From contig CAYMGE010000007.1 in assembly GCA_964389925.1 (NCBI GenBank), positions 1-64,000 on the forward strand: a DNA stretch of 64,000 nucleotides. The letters are read 5' to 3'. Under the pieces are notes generated by a model. The model was not told the origin of the DNA, did not search any database, and saw nothing but the letters and a program-made list of their open reading frames with translations. This document shows positions 1 to 8,089 of the stretch, piece after piece. The position numbers were made by a program, and so were the translations under genes. The stretch is from CALECP01 sp964389925. GTDB lineage: Bacteria > Chloroflexota > Anaerolineae > Promineifilales > Promineifilaceae. How positions within the stretch are numbered: the stretch's first letter is position 1; each line of letters opens with the position of its first letter.

Positions 1-536
1 GCATCTTACGATGTCCTTGCCTTTCGGCAGTAAATATCTCCTAGCCAATGTTCTGCTCAGGTTTGGCGTTCGCTGCACCGCGCCTACCCTCAACGCTTTT
101 AACAACGAACCGTAGTGGTCTGAACTGGAGAAGCATTCAAACGTACCTATTTCTGAACGAACGTAGCACCCTAAGTGCTTAGGCGGGTCAGGTATGAGGC
201 TCTTTCAAGCACCGTCGCTTTAGCGCGGGGTTCCTGACTCACTGTCCCAGTCGTTTATCTACTTATACAGTCAACACACAATTTGTACGCAAGAGCCAGC
301 CACGACAAGACCAGCTTTTTGGGAACGCTCATACTGCAAAAGTTTTACATTGGTTAGAATTCGGAATGCGGTATTGTCCATTGGAGATCATTTGATAACT
401 TCTGATGGTTCCAAAAAGCGAAAATGACTTATTTCTATATTTTGGATAGCAAGCGCATACGTGAAAGATAAACATAGGCATTCGTTGCTGGTCTTTTTCT
501 AACAAAAAAATGACTTGATGAGAGTTCTTTCATCAA

Positions 537-593
537 TTTCTGCGATTTTCTATCAAATTTCTGCGATTTTCTGCTTGTTTTCTGCGATTTTCT
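537..593. repeat. Three 21-bp tandem repeats
   Basis: The 15-mer TTTCTGCGATTTTCT occurs at 537, 558 and 579, exactly 21 bp apart, followed by a degenerate fourth piece (TTCTGTG) near 602. Each unit differs only in the last six bases. A spacing of 21 bp is two helical turns, so a protein bound to each unit would sit on one face of the DNA. No adjacent gene shows what it serves. Confidence 0.7.
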
Positions 594-770
594 GCGTATA
601 ATTCTGTGTAGGCTTAGTTGGTTATAGAGGAACCCTCCCCCTTAACTGGCACGAGAGAAACGCGACTGGAACAAGCCCTCTAAGCTAAGGGAAATATCTC
701 CCCTCCTCGACTATAGATATTTACCGTTAGTCACCTACACAGTGTTTCCCTCCTGACACTTGGTGACATA

Positions 771-802
771 AAAGCGGCTCTTCGCATAGAAGAAGCCGCT
801 TT
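771..802 (-). terminator. Rho-independent terminator of the ABC-F gene
   Basis: A stem of AAAGCGGCT plus four more pairs, with one bulge, encloses a 5-nt loop. It lies about 60 bp past the stop codon of the ABC-F gene. It is followed by a short T-run on the minus strand and by TTTT on the plus strand, so it could work in both directions. Confidence 0.7.
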
Positions 803-862
803 CGTTTTATATACCTAAAGTCGCCAACCGCCATTGTATGACTTGTTGGCGACTTCTTTGAA

Positions 863-2500
863 CTAGAATTTATAGTTATAGTCAACATCCGCATACATCT
901 CGTCGCGTAATGCGGCAACCTCCTTGCTTTCAACATATTCTTCAAACGGCATTCGGCGGTCAATCACACCATTGGGCGTGATTTCGATGATGCGGTTGGC
1001 AATCGTGTTGATAAACTCAAAATCTTGCGATGTGAAAAGTATCGGCTCTGTATAGGCAACGAGGCCGTCATTGAGCGACATGATCGCTTCGAGATCGAGA
1101 TGGTTGGTCGGCTCATCTAACACAAGCGTGTTGCAGCCCATCAGCATGAGACGAGACAACATGCAGCGTACTTTTTCACCACCCGACAGCACATTTGATG
1201 GCTTCAACGCTTCTTCGCCTGTAAACAACATACGCCCCAAAAATCCACGAATCCATGTCTCGTCATCTTCCGTCGTGTATTGCGCGAGCCATTCGACAAG
1301 GTTCATGTCGCCTGTGAAGTACTGGTCGTTTTCCTTTGGGAAATAGCCGGCTGTCACGGTTTGTCCCCAGTAAATTTCGCCGGCATCGGCCGACTCCTCC
1401 CCCATCAACAAATCAAAGAGCGTCGTCTTCACGATGTCACGCGGGCCGACAAGCGCGATTTTGTCCCCCTTTTCGACGATGAGAGAGAAGTCGTTGAGCA
1501 ATTTTTCTCCGTCAACTACTTTCGTGAGATTTTCGATGCGGAGGATGGTTCGGCCGACCGGCCGCTTTGGGTCAAATGACACATACGGAAACTTGCGCGA
1601 AGTCTCTGGAAAATCGTCCAGTGAGAGCTTTTCGATCATCTTCTTGCGCGATGTCGTTTGACGCGCTTTTGAACGATTCGCACTAAAACGCAGGACAAAC
1701 GCCTGCAACTCCTCGACCCGCGCTTCACGCTTTTTGTTCATGTCGCGCCGTTGCTTGGCAATCAACTGACTGGCGCGATACCACCAATCGTAGTTGCCCG
1801 TGTAGATGCGAATTTTGCCAAAGTCGAGATCGGCGATGTGCGTTGAGACATTGTTCAAAAAGTGACGGTCATGGCTGACGACGATGACTGTGTTTTCAAA
1901 GCCTGCGAGAAAATCTTCTAGCCAGCGAATTGTTTGGAAGTCGAGCTGGTTGGTCGGCTCATCGAGCAGCAAAATGTCAGGGTTGCCAAAGATCGCTTGG
2001 GCGAGCAGCACGCGCAGCTTTAGCTGGGCTTCTAGCTCGCTCATGTTGCGCCAGTGCATGTCAACGGGGATGCCCAGCTTTTCAAGCAGCGTTCCCGCCT
2101 CTGACTCCGCTTCATAGCCACCCATTTCGGCGAATTCTGCTTCTAGGTCGGCCGCACGAATCCCATCCTCTTCCGTAAAATCGAGCTTGGAATAGATCGC
2201 ATCGCGCTCCTTCATCACCTCAAACATGCGCCTATGACCCATGATGACTGTATCTAGTACCTGTTGATCGTCATACTTAAACTGATCCTGCTCAAGCACG
2301 GCAAGACGCGCATTCTTGCCCATTTCAATATGGCCTGTCGTCGCCTCCAAATCACCCGACAGAATTTTCAGAAACGTCGATTTCCCTGCACCGTTTGCCC
2401 CGATCAAGCCATAGCAGTTGCCCGGCAGAAATTTGACGTTGACTTCCTTAAAAAGCGTGCGCTCACCAAAAACGAGTGAAACGTTATTCGCTGCAATCAT
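863..2500 (-). CDS. ABC-F family ATPase (YbiT/YkpA type)
   Basis: A 545-residue soluble protein with two ATP-binding cassettes and no membrane segments, as in ABC-F translation factors that act at the ribosomal E site. Cassette 1 has Walker A GANGAGKST (about residue 36) and Walker B/Glu LLLDEPTNQLD (about 180). Its signature is degenerate (MSELEAQLKLRVLLAQ), which is typical of the YbiT subgroup. A basic inter-domain linker covers about residues 240-310. Cassette 2 has a normal LSGGEK and LVLDEPTNHLD. Its Walker A is altered (GPRDIVKTT, without the second Gly) and its switch His is replaced (SQDFEF), so site 2 probably hydrolyses ATP poorly. An AAGGA Shine-Dalgarno sequence precedes the ATG. 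It is a single gene with its own terminator. Whether it gives antibiotic resistance cannot be read from the sequence. Confidence 0.92.
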   Translation of the reverse strand: MIAANNVSLVFGERTLFKEVNVKFLPGNCYGLIGANGAGKSTFLKILSGDLEATTGHIEMGKNARLAVLEQDQFKYDDQQVLDTVIMGHRRMFEVMKERDAIYSKLDFTEEDGIRAADLEAEFAEMGGYEAESEAGTLLEKLGIPVDMHWRNMSELEAQLKLRVLLAQAIFGNPDILLLDEPTNQLDFQTIRWLEDFLAGFENTVIVVSHDRHFLNNVSTHIADLDFGKIRIYTGNYDWWYRASQLIAKQRRDMNKKREARVEELQAFVLRFSANRSKARQTTSRKKMIEKLSLDDFPETSRKFPYVSFDPKRPVGRTILRIENLTKVVDGEKLLNDFSLIVEKGDKIALVGPRDIVKTTLFDLLMGEESADAGEIYWGQTVTAGYFPKENDQYFTGDMNLVEWLAQYTTEDDETWIRGFLGRMLFTGEEALKPSNVLSGGEKVRCMLSRLMLMGCNTLVLDEPTNHLDLEAIMSLNDGLVAYTEPILFTSQDFEFINTIANRIIEITPNGVIDRRMPFEEYVESKEVAALRDEMYADVDYNYKF

Positions 2501-2624
2501 CTATAGTCCTTATACGAAAATGAACCGCCGAGCGGTTCATTTCTACTTACTTGTAAACATTTGAGTATGTGTTGAATGATACCAAAATATCCCCAGACCG
2601 ACTCGAACGGTCAACCTTCGCTTT

Positions 2625-2702
2625 GTAGGGTAAGGGCTAATCACCTTGTGGTGTTCGCCCTCCCCTCCGAACCTGACGTGCGACTTTCACCGCATCAGGC
2701 TC
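2625..2702 (-). ncRNA. Group II intron domains V and VI
   Basis: Domain V is 2669-2702. It is exactly 34 nt and carries the catalytic AGC triad at its base, a GTGAAAGT-capped hairpin and a closing GGTTC. Domain VI follows, with stems GGG/CCC, GGGC/GCCC and CACC/GGTG. The A at 2631 is unpaired (TTA between GCCC and CCC) and lies 7 nt from the 3' end, the usual position of the branch-point adenosine. Both domains look intact, so catalytic competence is plausible. Confidence 0.85.
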
Positions 2703-2714
2703 TCCATTGATGTT

Positions 2715-4358
2715 TTAACCTTTATGTACTTGATCGTGACAACTTTTGCATAGAACGCGCAAGTTGTTAACCGTATGATGACCGCCATCTTTTCTGGCTA
2801 TCACATGATGAGCTTCTAGTTCGTCACTGCTTTCGCACTGCTCGCATTTGTAGCCCGCCTTTGCTAGCCTTTCCATTCGTGCCACCGCCCACTTGCGTTG
2901 TGGTGACGTTCCTGACCATATTTTATTTGGAAGTGGTGTCTCTTCTCTGTACGATAATGAGATGTCCTCTTCCGCTAAGTATGGATTCCCTGTTTTAGGC
3001 CAGTTTATTCTGTAACGTTTTAACTTTACAGAATACATTGGCTTTTCCCATACGCCATGAACTTTATACAGTCGCCATCCTTTTGGGTTTCGAGCCATAT
3101 ATTTGTTTATGACATACTTGCCAATGCTACCCTTTGCGCTGACATTCGAGTGAACATATTTCAACCAATAGTAAAACCGATTATGTGTGTACCACGATAG
3201 TTCATTTCTTATATCTACAAAGTTTACGTGTCGGTAGTAGTTTGCCCATCCAGTGACAATGGCATTGATTGCTCGTAGCTTATTGACTGGGTCATCACCA
3301 GTCGTTGAACGGTCGGTAATTTCTCTGATCTTTTCTTTGAACTTTTCTACGTTCCTTTGAGACGGAGTGACTAGCGTTATTTTCTTGGCCGACTGTTTGG
3401 AGTACACTCTCTTGATATTGAACCCCAAGAAATCATACCCATCGTCCATGTGAGTGACGAGCGTCTTCTCGCTGTTCAACTCTAACCCTAGCCTGTCTCG
3501 CAAGAACCTTCCAAATTCATCCTTGAGATCGTGTGCAAACTGCTTATTTCCGTTGGTGAGCAAAACAAAATCATCCGCGTATCTTAGGAGTTGAACATTG
3601 CCCATTCCTTTCGTGCGTCTGTAGCTCTTTTGCCCTGCTGTCAGTGAGCCATACTTGTTCCACCAGTGCATATCCATCTCATGAAGGTAGATATTTGCCA
3701 GTAGTGGCGACACGATGCCGCCCTGTGGAACACCTCTATTGAGTTTACTTACCTTCCCGTTCTCAATGATTCCAGCTTTTAGGAATGCTTCTATCAGTCT
3801 CAAACTCTTGCGACATTTGATATGCTGTTTCAGCACACCCATTAGTTTTTTGTGTGGTATCTCATCGAAGCAAGCCTTTATATCCCCTTCTACTACCCAC
3901 CACATGTTGGCATAAAGCGATGTTAGGTGTATCGCATCCATTGTTCTACGTGAGGGGCGGAAGCCTGTCGAGCAGTCCAAGAACTTGCTCTCCATGATTG
4001 GTTCGAGAACCATCCTCAGAGATTCTTGTACCACTCTATCACGTATTGTTGGGATACCTAGAGGTCTCAGCTTCCCATTTGACTTGGGAATGTATACCCT
4101 GCGAACGGGGCTAGGCGTATAGCTTCTGTTCTTCAAATCTTCTGATAGTTCTTTGGCATAGGCATAGATGTTTTCAATCTGTTTCGCATTGACTCCATCC
4201 ACACCTGCTGTCTTGGAACCTGCATTAGATTTTACAGAATCTACTGCTGTGGCAAGCCAGAACGGGTCTGACACGTACCTGTACAGGTTGTCTAACGGTC
4301 TATTCGGTTGTTCAAGTACTTTCTTAGCCAAACGTTTTTGATTCTCGATGATTAACAT
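2715..4358 (-). CDS. ltrA: Group II intron reverse transcriptase/maturase with HNH endonuclease
   Basis: This 547-residue intron-encoded protein is full length. The N-terminal RT fingers/palm region contains GKLRPLGIPTIRDRVVQ, RPSRRTMDAIH and the catalytic LLRYADDFVLL (YADD, about residue 262). It is followed by a maturase (X) domain of about residues 330-430. A C-terminal HNH/zinc-finger endonuclease holds CEQC, EAHHVIARKDGG and LCKSCHDQVH (about residues 500-545). The protein would stabilise the folded intron for splicing, nick the target DNA and copy the RNA for retrohoming. The ORF stops 12 bp before domain V. No frameshift or missing catalytic residue is visible, so the element may still be active. 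Confidence 0.95.
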   Translation of the reverse strand: MLIIENQKRLAKKVLEQPNRPLDNLYRYVSDPFWLATAVDSVKSNAGSKTAGVDGVNAKQIENIYAYAKELSEDLKNRSYTPSPVRRVYIPKSNGKLRPLGIPTIRDRVVQESLRMVLEPIMESKFLDCSTGFRPSRRTMDAIHLTSLYANMWWVVEGDIKACFDEIPHKKLMGVLKQHIKCRKSLRLIEAFLKAGIIENGKVSKLNRGVPQGGIVSPLLANIYLHEMDMHWWNKYGSLTAGQKSYRRTKGMGNVQLLRYADDFVLLTNGNKQFAHDLKDEFGRFLRDRLGLELNSEKTLVTHMDDGYDFLGFNIKRVYSKQSAKKITLVTPSQRNVEKFKEKIREITDRSTTGDDPVNKLRAINAIVTGWANYYRHVNFVDIRNELSWYTHNRFYYWLKYVHSNVSAKGSIGKYVINKYMARNPKGWRLYKVHGVWEKPMYSVKLKRYRINWPKTGNPYLAEEDISLSYREETPLPNKIWSGTSPQRKWAVARMERLAKAGYKCEQCESSDELEAHHVIARKDGGHHTVNNLRVLCKSCHDQVHKG

Positions 4359-5009
4359 AGCCTACTCCTATCTTCGGCTCATTTCATTTGAATTTCCGCG
4401 TTTGTTACATCAACTACTCCCCTTCGCCATGTAGTAGGCTCTCCCTACCTCAGACTACTACGGGAGTTCCGCCCTTCTGTAGCGTTCCGCTAAACGTTTT
4501 ACCCTACAGAAGTTCCCACGTTGATACATCTTGCGTCCATTGAAACTTAGGTCGTATCTATATAGCTGTACCATGCTCTCCGCATGGCTTGTGAGTATTT
4601 GTTTTCGATGTTCGGCCGAAACCATTCAGGTTTTATCCCTTTGGAAGGCTATTCCTGATCGCCTTCTTACCTACTCACTCTATTCGTCTTCGTCAACAAT
4701 TTCTTGCCATCTCTTGCCGAATAGATTGCTTTCAAGCTACCTCATCAATACTTCGCTTGCGCTGACCTTATTTCAACTCACCCGCTTGGGAGCTTCACAC
4801 CGACACACTCTTTTGCGGTGTGTGTCCGCATGTCCCATTAAGGTTGTCGCCACCAAACTAGCGACAGTACATTATTAACGTACATTCAAGACGTACCCAG
4901 CGTGGCGCACAGGAAAACGGCGCTCTATCCATTGAGCTATGGGGACGCGAGAAGACATTATAGCAGTAAACGACAGGGCAGTGAATGGTTTTAGATTTTT
5001 TCAATGCAG

Positions 5010-5015
5010 TATAAT
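5010..5015 (+). promoter_or_regulatory. Candidate -10 box for proA
   Basis: A perfect TATAAT lies 50 bp upstream of the proA ATG, with the tRNA gene facing the other way. No strong -35 element is seen at the matching distance; the nearest T-rich sequence is around 4987-4996. It is supported only by the -10 match and its position. Confidence 0.4.
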
Positions 5016-5064
5016 CATCGTGTCGGAGTTTATGCCGATGTACATTGCAAATGGAGTGAATTAA

Positions 5065-6318
5065 ATGACGAATTTAGTAGAAATGGGAAAGAAGGCGAGG
5101 GCGGCTGGACGTATTTTGGCGACACTCTCGGCCGAAAAAAAGAACGCAGCCCTGTTGCGAATTGCAGAACGATTGGAAGCGTGCGCTGACTATGTGATGC
5201 GGCAAAACGCGCTCGACGTATCGCAAGGGCGTGAGAATGGATTGAGCGAGTCATTTCTGGATCGCTTGACGCTTAACGAGAAACGGATGGCGGCATTGGC
5301 GAATGATGTGCGGAATGTGGCGAGGCTGCCCGATCCTGTCGGATCAGCGATGGATAGCCGACTGTTGCCGAATGGAATGCAGTTGACGCGGCGGCGGATT
5401 CCGATTGGCGTGATTGGCGTGATTTATGAAAGTCGGCCGAATGTCACCATCGACATCGCCTCACTGTGTCTCAAAACAGGCAATGCCTCCATCTTACGCG
5501 GCGGCAAAGAGACGCTCCGTAGCAACGTCGCATTGCTCAACGTGATTCAAGATGCCTTGAGAGCGGAAGGGTTGCCGGCCGATGCCGTCCAGTACATCGA
5601 CAATCCAGATCGTGCGCTAGTGCGAGAGTTTTTGCGCCTCGATCAATATATCGACATGATTATTCCGCGCGGGGGTCATCGTCTGCACGAGCTTTGCAAA
5701 AATGAGAGTAATATCCCTGTCGTGACGGGCGGGATTGGGATTGTGCATGTGTTTGTGGATGAATCGGCCGATTTCCCCTCAGCCCTCGACATCATCGAAA
5801 ACAGCAAAATGCAAAAGCCCAGCGCGTGCAATGCTCTCGACACGATCCTCGTCCATCGCAACATCGCGGGCGCATTTGTGCCACAAGTCGTTGAAAAAAT
5901 GGGTGCGTTAAACGTCCGCATGAAAGGGGATGACGCGGCGCGGTCGATGGTTGTCGGCGATGTGCTTGAGCCAATTGAAGAGGGAGATTGGGACACCGAG
6001 TGGCTCGACTATATCTTTGGAATCAAAATTGTCGATGGGATAGATGAAGCGATTGCCCACATCCAACAGCACAGCCTTGAACATTCAGATGCAATCTTGA
6101 CCAATAACTGGACAAACGCACAAAAGTTTATCGACGAGGTGAACTCGTGTGCCGTTTTTGTCAATGCGAGTACACGCTTTAATGATGGCGGGCAGTTTGG
6201 GCTTGGGGCAGAAGTTGCCATCAGCACACAGAAGCTGCACGCACGTGGGCCGATGGGGTTGACTGAGCTAACGACTTACAAATGGATTTGTGTCGGCAAT
6301 GGGCATGTAAGACCGTAG
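5065..6318 (+). CDS. proA: Gamma-glutamyl phosphate reductase
   Basis: A 417-residue cytosolic enzyme of normal family length. It reduces L-glutamyl 5-phosphate to glutamate semialdehyde with NADPH, the second step of proline synthesis. The aldehyde-dehydrogenase-like fold shows the family motifs GVIGVIYESRPNVT (about residue 112), the nucleotide-binding LKTGNASILRGGKE (about 135) and the catalytic cysteine in KPSACNALDT (about 255). The C-terminus has the conserved HARGPMGLTELTTYK. GGAGTGA sits 6 nt before the ATG. proB is not adjacent in this window, so proline genes are not clustered here. The gene stands alone between the tRNA gene and the convergent cmoB operon. Confidence 0.96.
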   Translation: MTNLVEMGKKARAAGRILATLSAEKKNAALLRIAERLEACADYVMRQNALDVSQGRENGLSESFLDRLTLNEKRMAALANDVRNVARLPDPVGSAMDSRLLPNGMQLTRRRIPIGVIGVIYESRPNVTIDIASLCLKTGNASILRGGKETLRSNVALLNVIQDALRAEGLPADAVQYIDNPDRALVREFLRLDQYIDMIIPRGGHRLHELCKNESNIPVVTGGIGIVHVFVDESADFPSALDIIENSKMQKPSACNALDTILVHRNIAGAFVPQVVEKMGALNVRMKGDDAARSMVVGDVLEPIEEGDWDTEWLDYIFGIKIVDGIDEAIAHIQQHSLEHSDAILTNNWTNAQKFIDEVNSCAVFVNASTRFNDGGQFGLGAEVAISTQKLHARGPMGLTELTTYKWICVGNGHVRP

Positions 6319-6330
6319 ACGAACGAGATT

Positions 6331-7311
6331 TTAAGGAGCCGTTGCCACAAAAGTCGCACGCACGGGTGCGGGATGCCCCTCAATCGTGCGTGTTGAGTCA
6401 TCGTGATGCAAGAAATCGGGCAGAGAATTGAATGTCATCCAGTCGGTTGTGCGCTGTTCTTGTGTCGTTGTGGGGGTCACATCGATGAGTCGGATATGGC
6501 GAAATTTTGCCTTTTTGAGCCAACTTTCCAGTGTCAATGTGGAGGGCAAAAACCAGACATTCCGCATCTGTGCATAACGTCCTTCCGGCACAAGCACTTC
6601 CCCCAAATCTCCGTCAATCACGAGCGTTTCCAACACCAATTCCCCGCCGTGCCGTAGCGCATCGCGCAATTCAAAGAGATGATCGAATGGCGACCGTCGA
6701 TGATAGAGAACGCCCATCGAAAAGACTGTATCAAATGCCCGTGACTTGCTAGGTAGGGCTTCAATGCCAACAGGCAAAACGCCGACGGGAATATCTGAAG
6801 CGAGAAATTGTTGGATCGCCCAGAATTGCATCACGTAGATGATAAACGGGTCGAGGCCGAGTAGGAGACGCGGCCGTTGGGCTAACATGCGCCAGAGATG
6901 GTAGCCATTGCCGCAGCCCACATCGAGAATGCGACGGCCTGTTAGTGGCGTGATGTGTGGCGCAACGCGCTCCCATTTCCAATCAGAACGCCATTCGGTG
7001 TCGATGTGAAGGTCGAAGAGTGTGAAAGGGCCTTTGCGCCATGGATGAAGGCGGCGTAGGTTGTGTTCAAGTTGGGTGCGTTGTGATGAGGTTAGGTCGG
7101 CCGATCTCCCCACCCGCACGCCGCCCTCCAACGCCACGGCCGATGGCTCAACAACTGGCAAATGTTGCAGCGCGTCGAGCCATTCGGCAAATTTGCCATG
7201 TGCAGCGAATGCCGCTTCTACTTGGATTGGTAGCTCATCTGCCCATGCTGCTAATCGCGTTTGGCGCAAAGCTGCATAAATCGGTGTGTAGTCGATGGGA
7301 TATGTTGACAA
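6331..7311 (-). CDS. cmoB: tRNA U34 carboxymethyltransferase CmoB
   Basis: CmoB transfers the carboxymethyl group of carboxy-S-adenosylmethionine to 5-hydroxyuridine at tRNA position 34, making cmo5U, which widens wobble decoding. It matches the E. coli protein throughout: PWRKGPF, DTEWRSDWKW, the SAM-binding ILDVGCGNGYHLWRM, FDTVFSMGVLYHRRSP, ELVLETLVIDG and RYAQMRNVWF. The frame stays open into cmoA, but homology begins near IDYTPIYAAL. The likely start is therefore the TTG at 7311, giving about 326 residues. This start has no clear Shine-Dalgarno sequence, so translation may be coupled to cmoA or controlled by the hairpin just upstream. It is last in the operon with cmoA. Confidence 0.9.
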   Translation of the reverse strand: MSTYPIDYTPIYAALRQTRLAAWADELPIQVEAAFAAHGKFAEWLDALQHLPVVEPSAVALEGGVRVGRSADLTSSQRTQLEHNLRRLHPWRKGPFTLFDLHIDTEWRSDWKWERVAPHITPLTGRRILDVGCGNGYHLWRMLAQRPRLLLGLDPFIIYVMQFWAIQQFLASDIPVGVLPVGIEALPSKSRAFDTVFSMGVLYHRRSPFDHLFELRDALRHGGELVLETLVIDGDLGEVLVPEGRYAQMRNVWFLPSTLTLESWLKKAKFRHIRLIDVTPTTTQEQRTTDWMTFNSLPDFLHHDDSTRTIEGHPAPVRATFVATAP

Positions 7312-7322
7312 AGGCGGGAATG

Positions 7323-7346
7323 TTTCGGGAATTGGATTTCCCGAAA
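7323..7346 (-). promoter_or_regulatory. Intercistronic hairpin between cmoA and cmoB
   Basis: A perfect 9-bp inverted repeat (TTTCGGGAA and TTCCCGAAA, 6-nt loop) lies in the 52-bp gap between the cmoA stop and the probable TTG start of cmoB. There is no T-tract, so it is more likely an mRNA stabiliser or a translation-coupling element than a terminator. Confidence 0.5.
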
Positions 7347-7363
7347 CACATGAATAGTTGTGC

Positions 7364-8089
7364 TTATTTGATGGCGATGATCGAGGCAAAGTTGAAGGCT
7401 TGGAACCATGTTTCGGCCGACACAAACCCACACCCCAACAATCGCTCTCTATGCACCTCCAACGTCTCTGGAACCAGCACATCCATAATCGCCGTGCGCT
7501 TCTGTGCAATTTCGAGATCACTATAGCCATTGGCGCGTTTGAAGTCGTGATGCACGTCGATCATGCGCTGATTTGTCGCTGCATCGGCAAAAATCACCTT
7601 CTCCGACAACACTAAAATACCATTTGGCAGAAGCCCATCGTAGATTTTTTGAATCAACGCAGTGCGTTCGGCCGGCTCGATAAATTGCAGCGTGAAGTTG
7701 AGAACGACGACAGATGCGTTTTTGATCGGGACGCGGCGGATGTCTGCTTCGATAAAATTGAGCGGGATGCCGTCGGGATCGGCCGCCAAAATTTGACGGG
7801 CGCGGGCGAGCATGTCGGCCGAGTTATCCACCCCTATCACCTGACATCCAGTTTTGTCAACCCACCCCCGCAACACAAATGAAGTCGCCCCCAACGAGCA
7901 GCCCAAATCATACAGGTTGGTATTCGATTGCGCGTAACGTTCCGCCCACAAACCCGTGTATGCGACCATTTGTCGATAGGCGGGAACAGACCGCTTGATC
8001 ATGTCGGGAAAGACGGCCGCGACCTTTTCATCAAACGTGAAGTCAGCCACCAACTGTTTTGGCTGTGCGTAGATAGCGTCTTTTTTCAT
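7364..8089 (-). CDS. cmoA: Carboxy-S-adenosyl-L-methionine synthase CmoA
   Basis: A 241-residue SAM-dependent enzyme that uses prephenate to convert SAM to carboxy-SAM, the donor for CmoB. Diagnostic stretches are FTFDEKVAAVFPDMIKRSVP (about residue 17), the SAM site YDLGCSLGATS (about 60), VVLNFTLQFI (about 130) and HHDFKRANGYSDLEIAQKR (about 180). The last contains the Arg known in E. coli CmoA to bind the carboxylate of carboxy-SAM. The start overlaps the stop of the phosphatase gene upstream, so the two are probably translationally coupled. cmoB follows. The pair is best known from gammaproteobacteria. Confidence 0.95.
   Translation of the reverse strand: MKKDAIYAQPKQLVADFTFDEKVAAVFPDMIKRSVPAYRQMVAYTGLWAERYAQSNTNLYDLGCSLGATSFVLRGWVDKTGCQVIGVDNSADMLARARQILAADPDGIPLNFIEADIRRVPIKNASVVVLNFTLQFIEPAERTALIQKIYDGLLPNGILVLSEKVIFADAATNQRMIDVHHDFKRANGYSDLEIAQKRTAIMDVLVPETLEVHRERLLGCGFVSAETWFQAFNFASIIAIK

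Larger units (their letters stand above)
1..862. other. Non-coding or unresolved left-edge region
   Basis: No recognisable gene lies in this stretch. On the minus strand a frame stays open from about position 208 to the window edge (roughly 69 codons after a TGA). It has no convincing start codon and no family I know. Bases 300-600 are A+T-rich. A near-inverted pair (GCTTTTTGGGAAC at about 314 and GGTTCCAAAAAGC at about 407) could be the ends of a small degenerate mobile element. A 21-bp tandem repeat and a terminator are listed separately. The stretch at 600-730 holds short stems but matches no RNA family that I recognise. Confidence 0.3.
2625..4910 (-). mobile_element. Group II intron (2286 bp), complete, in tRNA-Arg
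   Basis: The minus strand starts with GTGCGCC, the group II 5' consensus, directly after the anticodon. It ends CCCTAC, matching the AY 3' end. A canonical 34-nt domain V and a domain VI lie just before the 3' end. An RT/maturase ORF lies in domain IV. Upstream of the ORF (4359-4910) is about 550 nt of structured RNA. It includes a CGTAGTAGTCTGAG segment (about 4452-4465) that also occurs in lactococcal Ll.LtrB. The last bases of exon 1, TTTCCT, would be IBS1. AGGAAT (complement of 4651-4656) is one possible but unproven EBS1. One TCGGCCGA lies inside the intron (about 4612). Confidence 0.88.
2588..4946 (-). tRNA. tRNA-Arg(CCT), interrupted by a group II intron
   Basis: Exon 1 is 4911-4946 (36 nt) and exon 2 is 2588-2624 (37 nt), both on the minus strand. 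Joined, they make a 73-nt tRNA. The acceptor stem is GTCCCCA with TGGGGAT (one G-U pair). The D arm is GCTC/GAGC. The anticodon stem is CCGTT/AGCGA with one terminal C-A mismatch. The loop is TTCCTAA, which gives anticodon CCT for AGG codons. The variable loop is AGGTT, and the T arm is GACCG-TTCGAGT-CGGTC. No CCA is encoded. The intron sits between bases 36 and 37, just 3' of the anticodon. The junction was chosen because it restores a 7-nt loop and also gives consensus intron ends (GTGCGCC...AC). Whether it splices was not tested. Confidence 0.85.

Noticed and set aside
1..208. Possible minus-strand coding frame running off the left edge
   Set aside because: It has no start codon and no recognised family; left as unresolved until the upstream sequence is available.
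727..963. Small minus-strand frame overlapping the ABC-F 3' end
   Set aside because: It overlaps the terminator and the coding end of a well-supported gene in another frame.
863..2500. Loss of function in the ABC-F protein because the signature of cassette 1 is degenerate
   Set aside because: The same MSE...KLRVLLAQ form is normal in the YbiT subgroup, so it is not evidence of decay. Only the cassette 2 changes are noted.
4531..4878. 115-codon plus-strand frame inside the group II intron
   Set aside because: It runs antisense through the structured RNA of intron domain I and resembles no protein.
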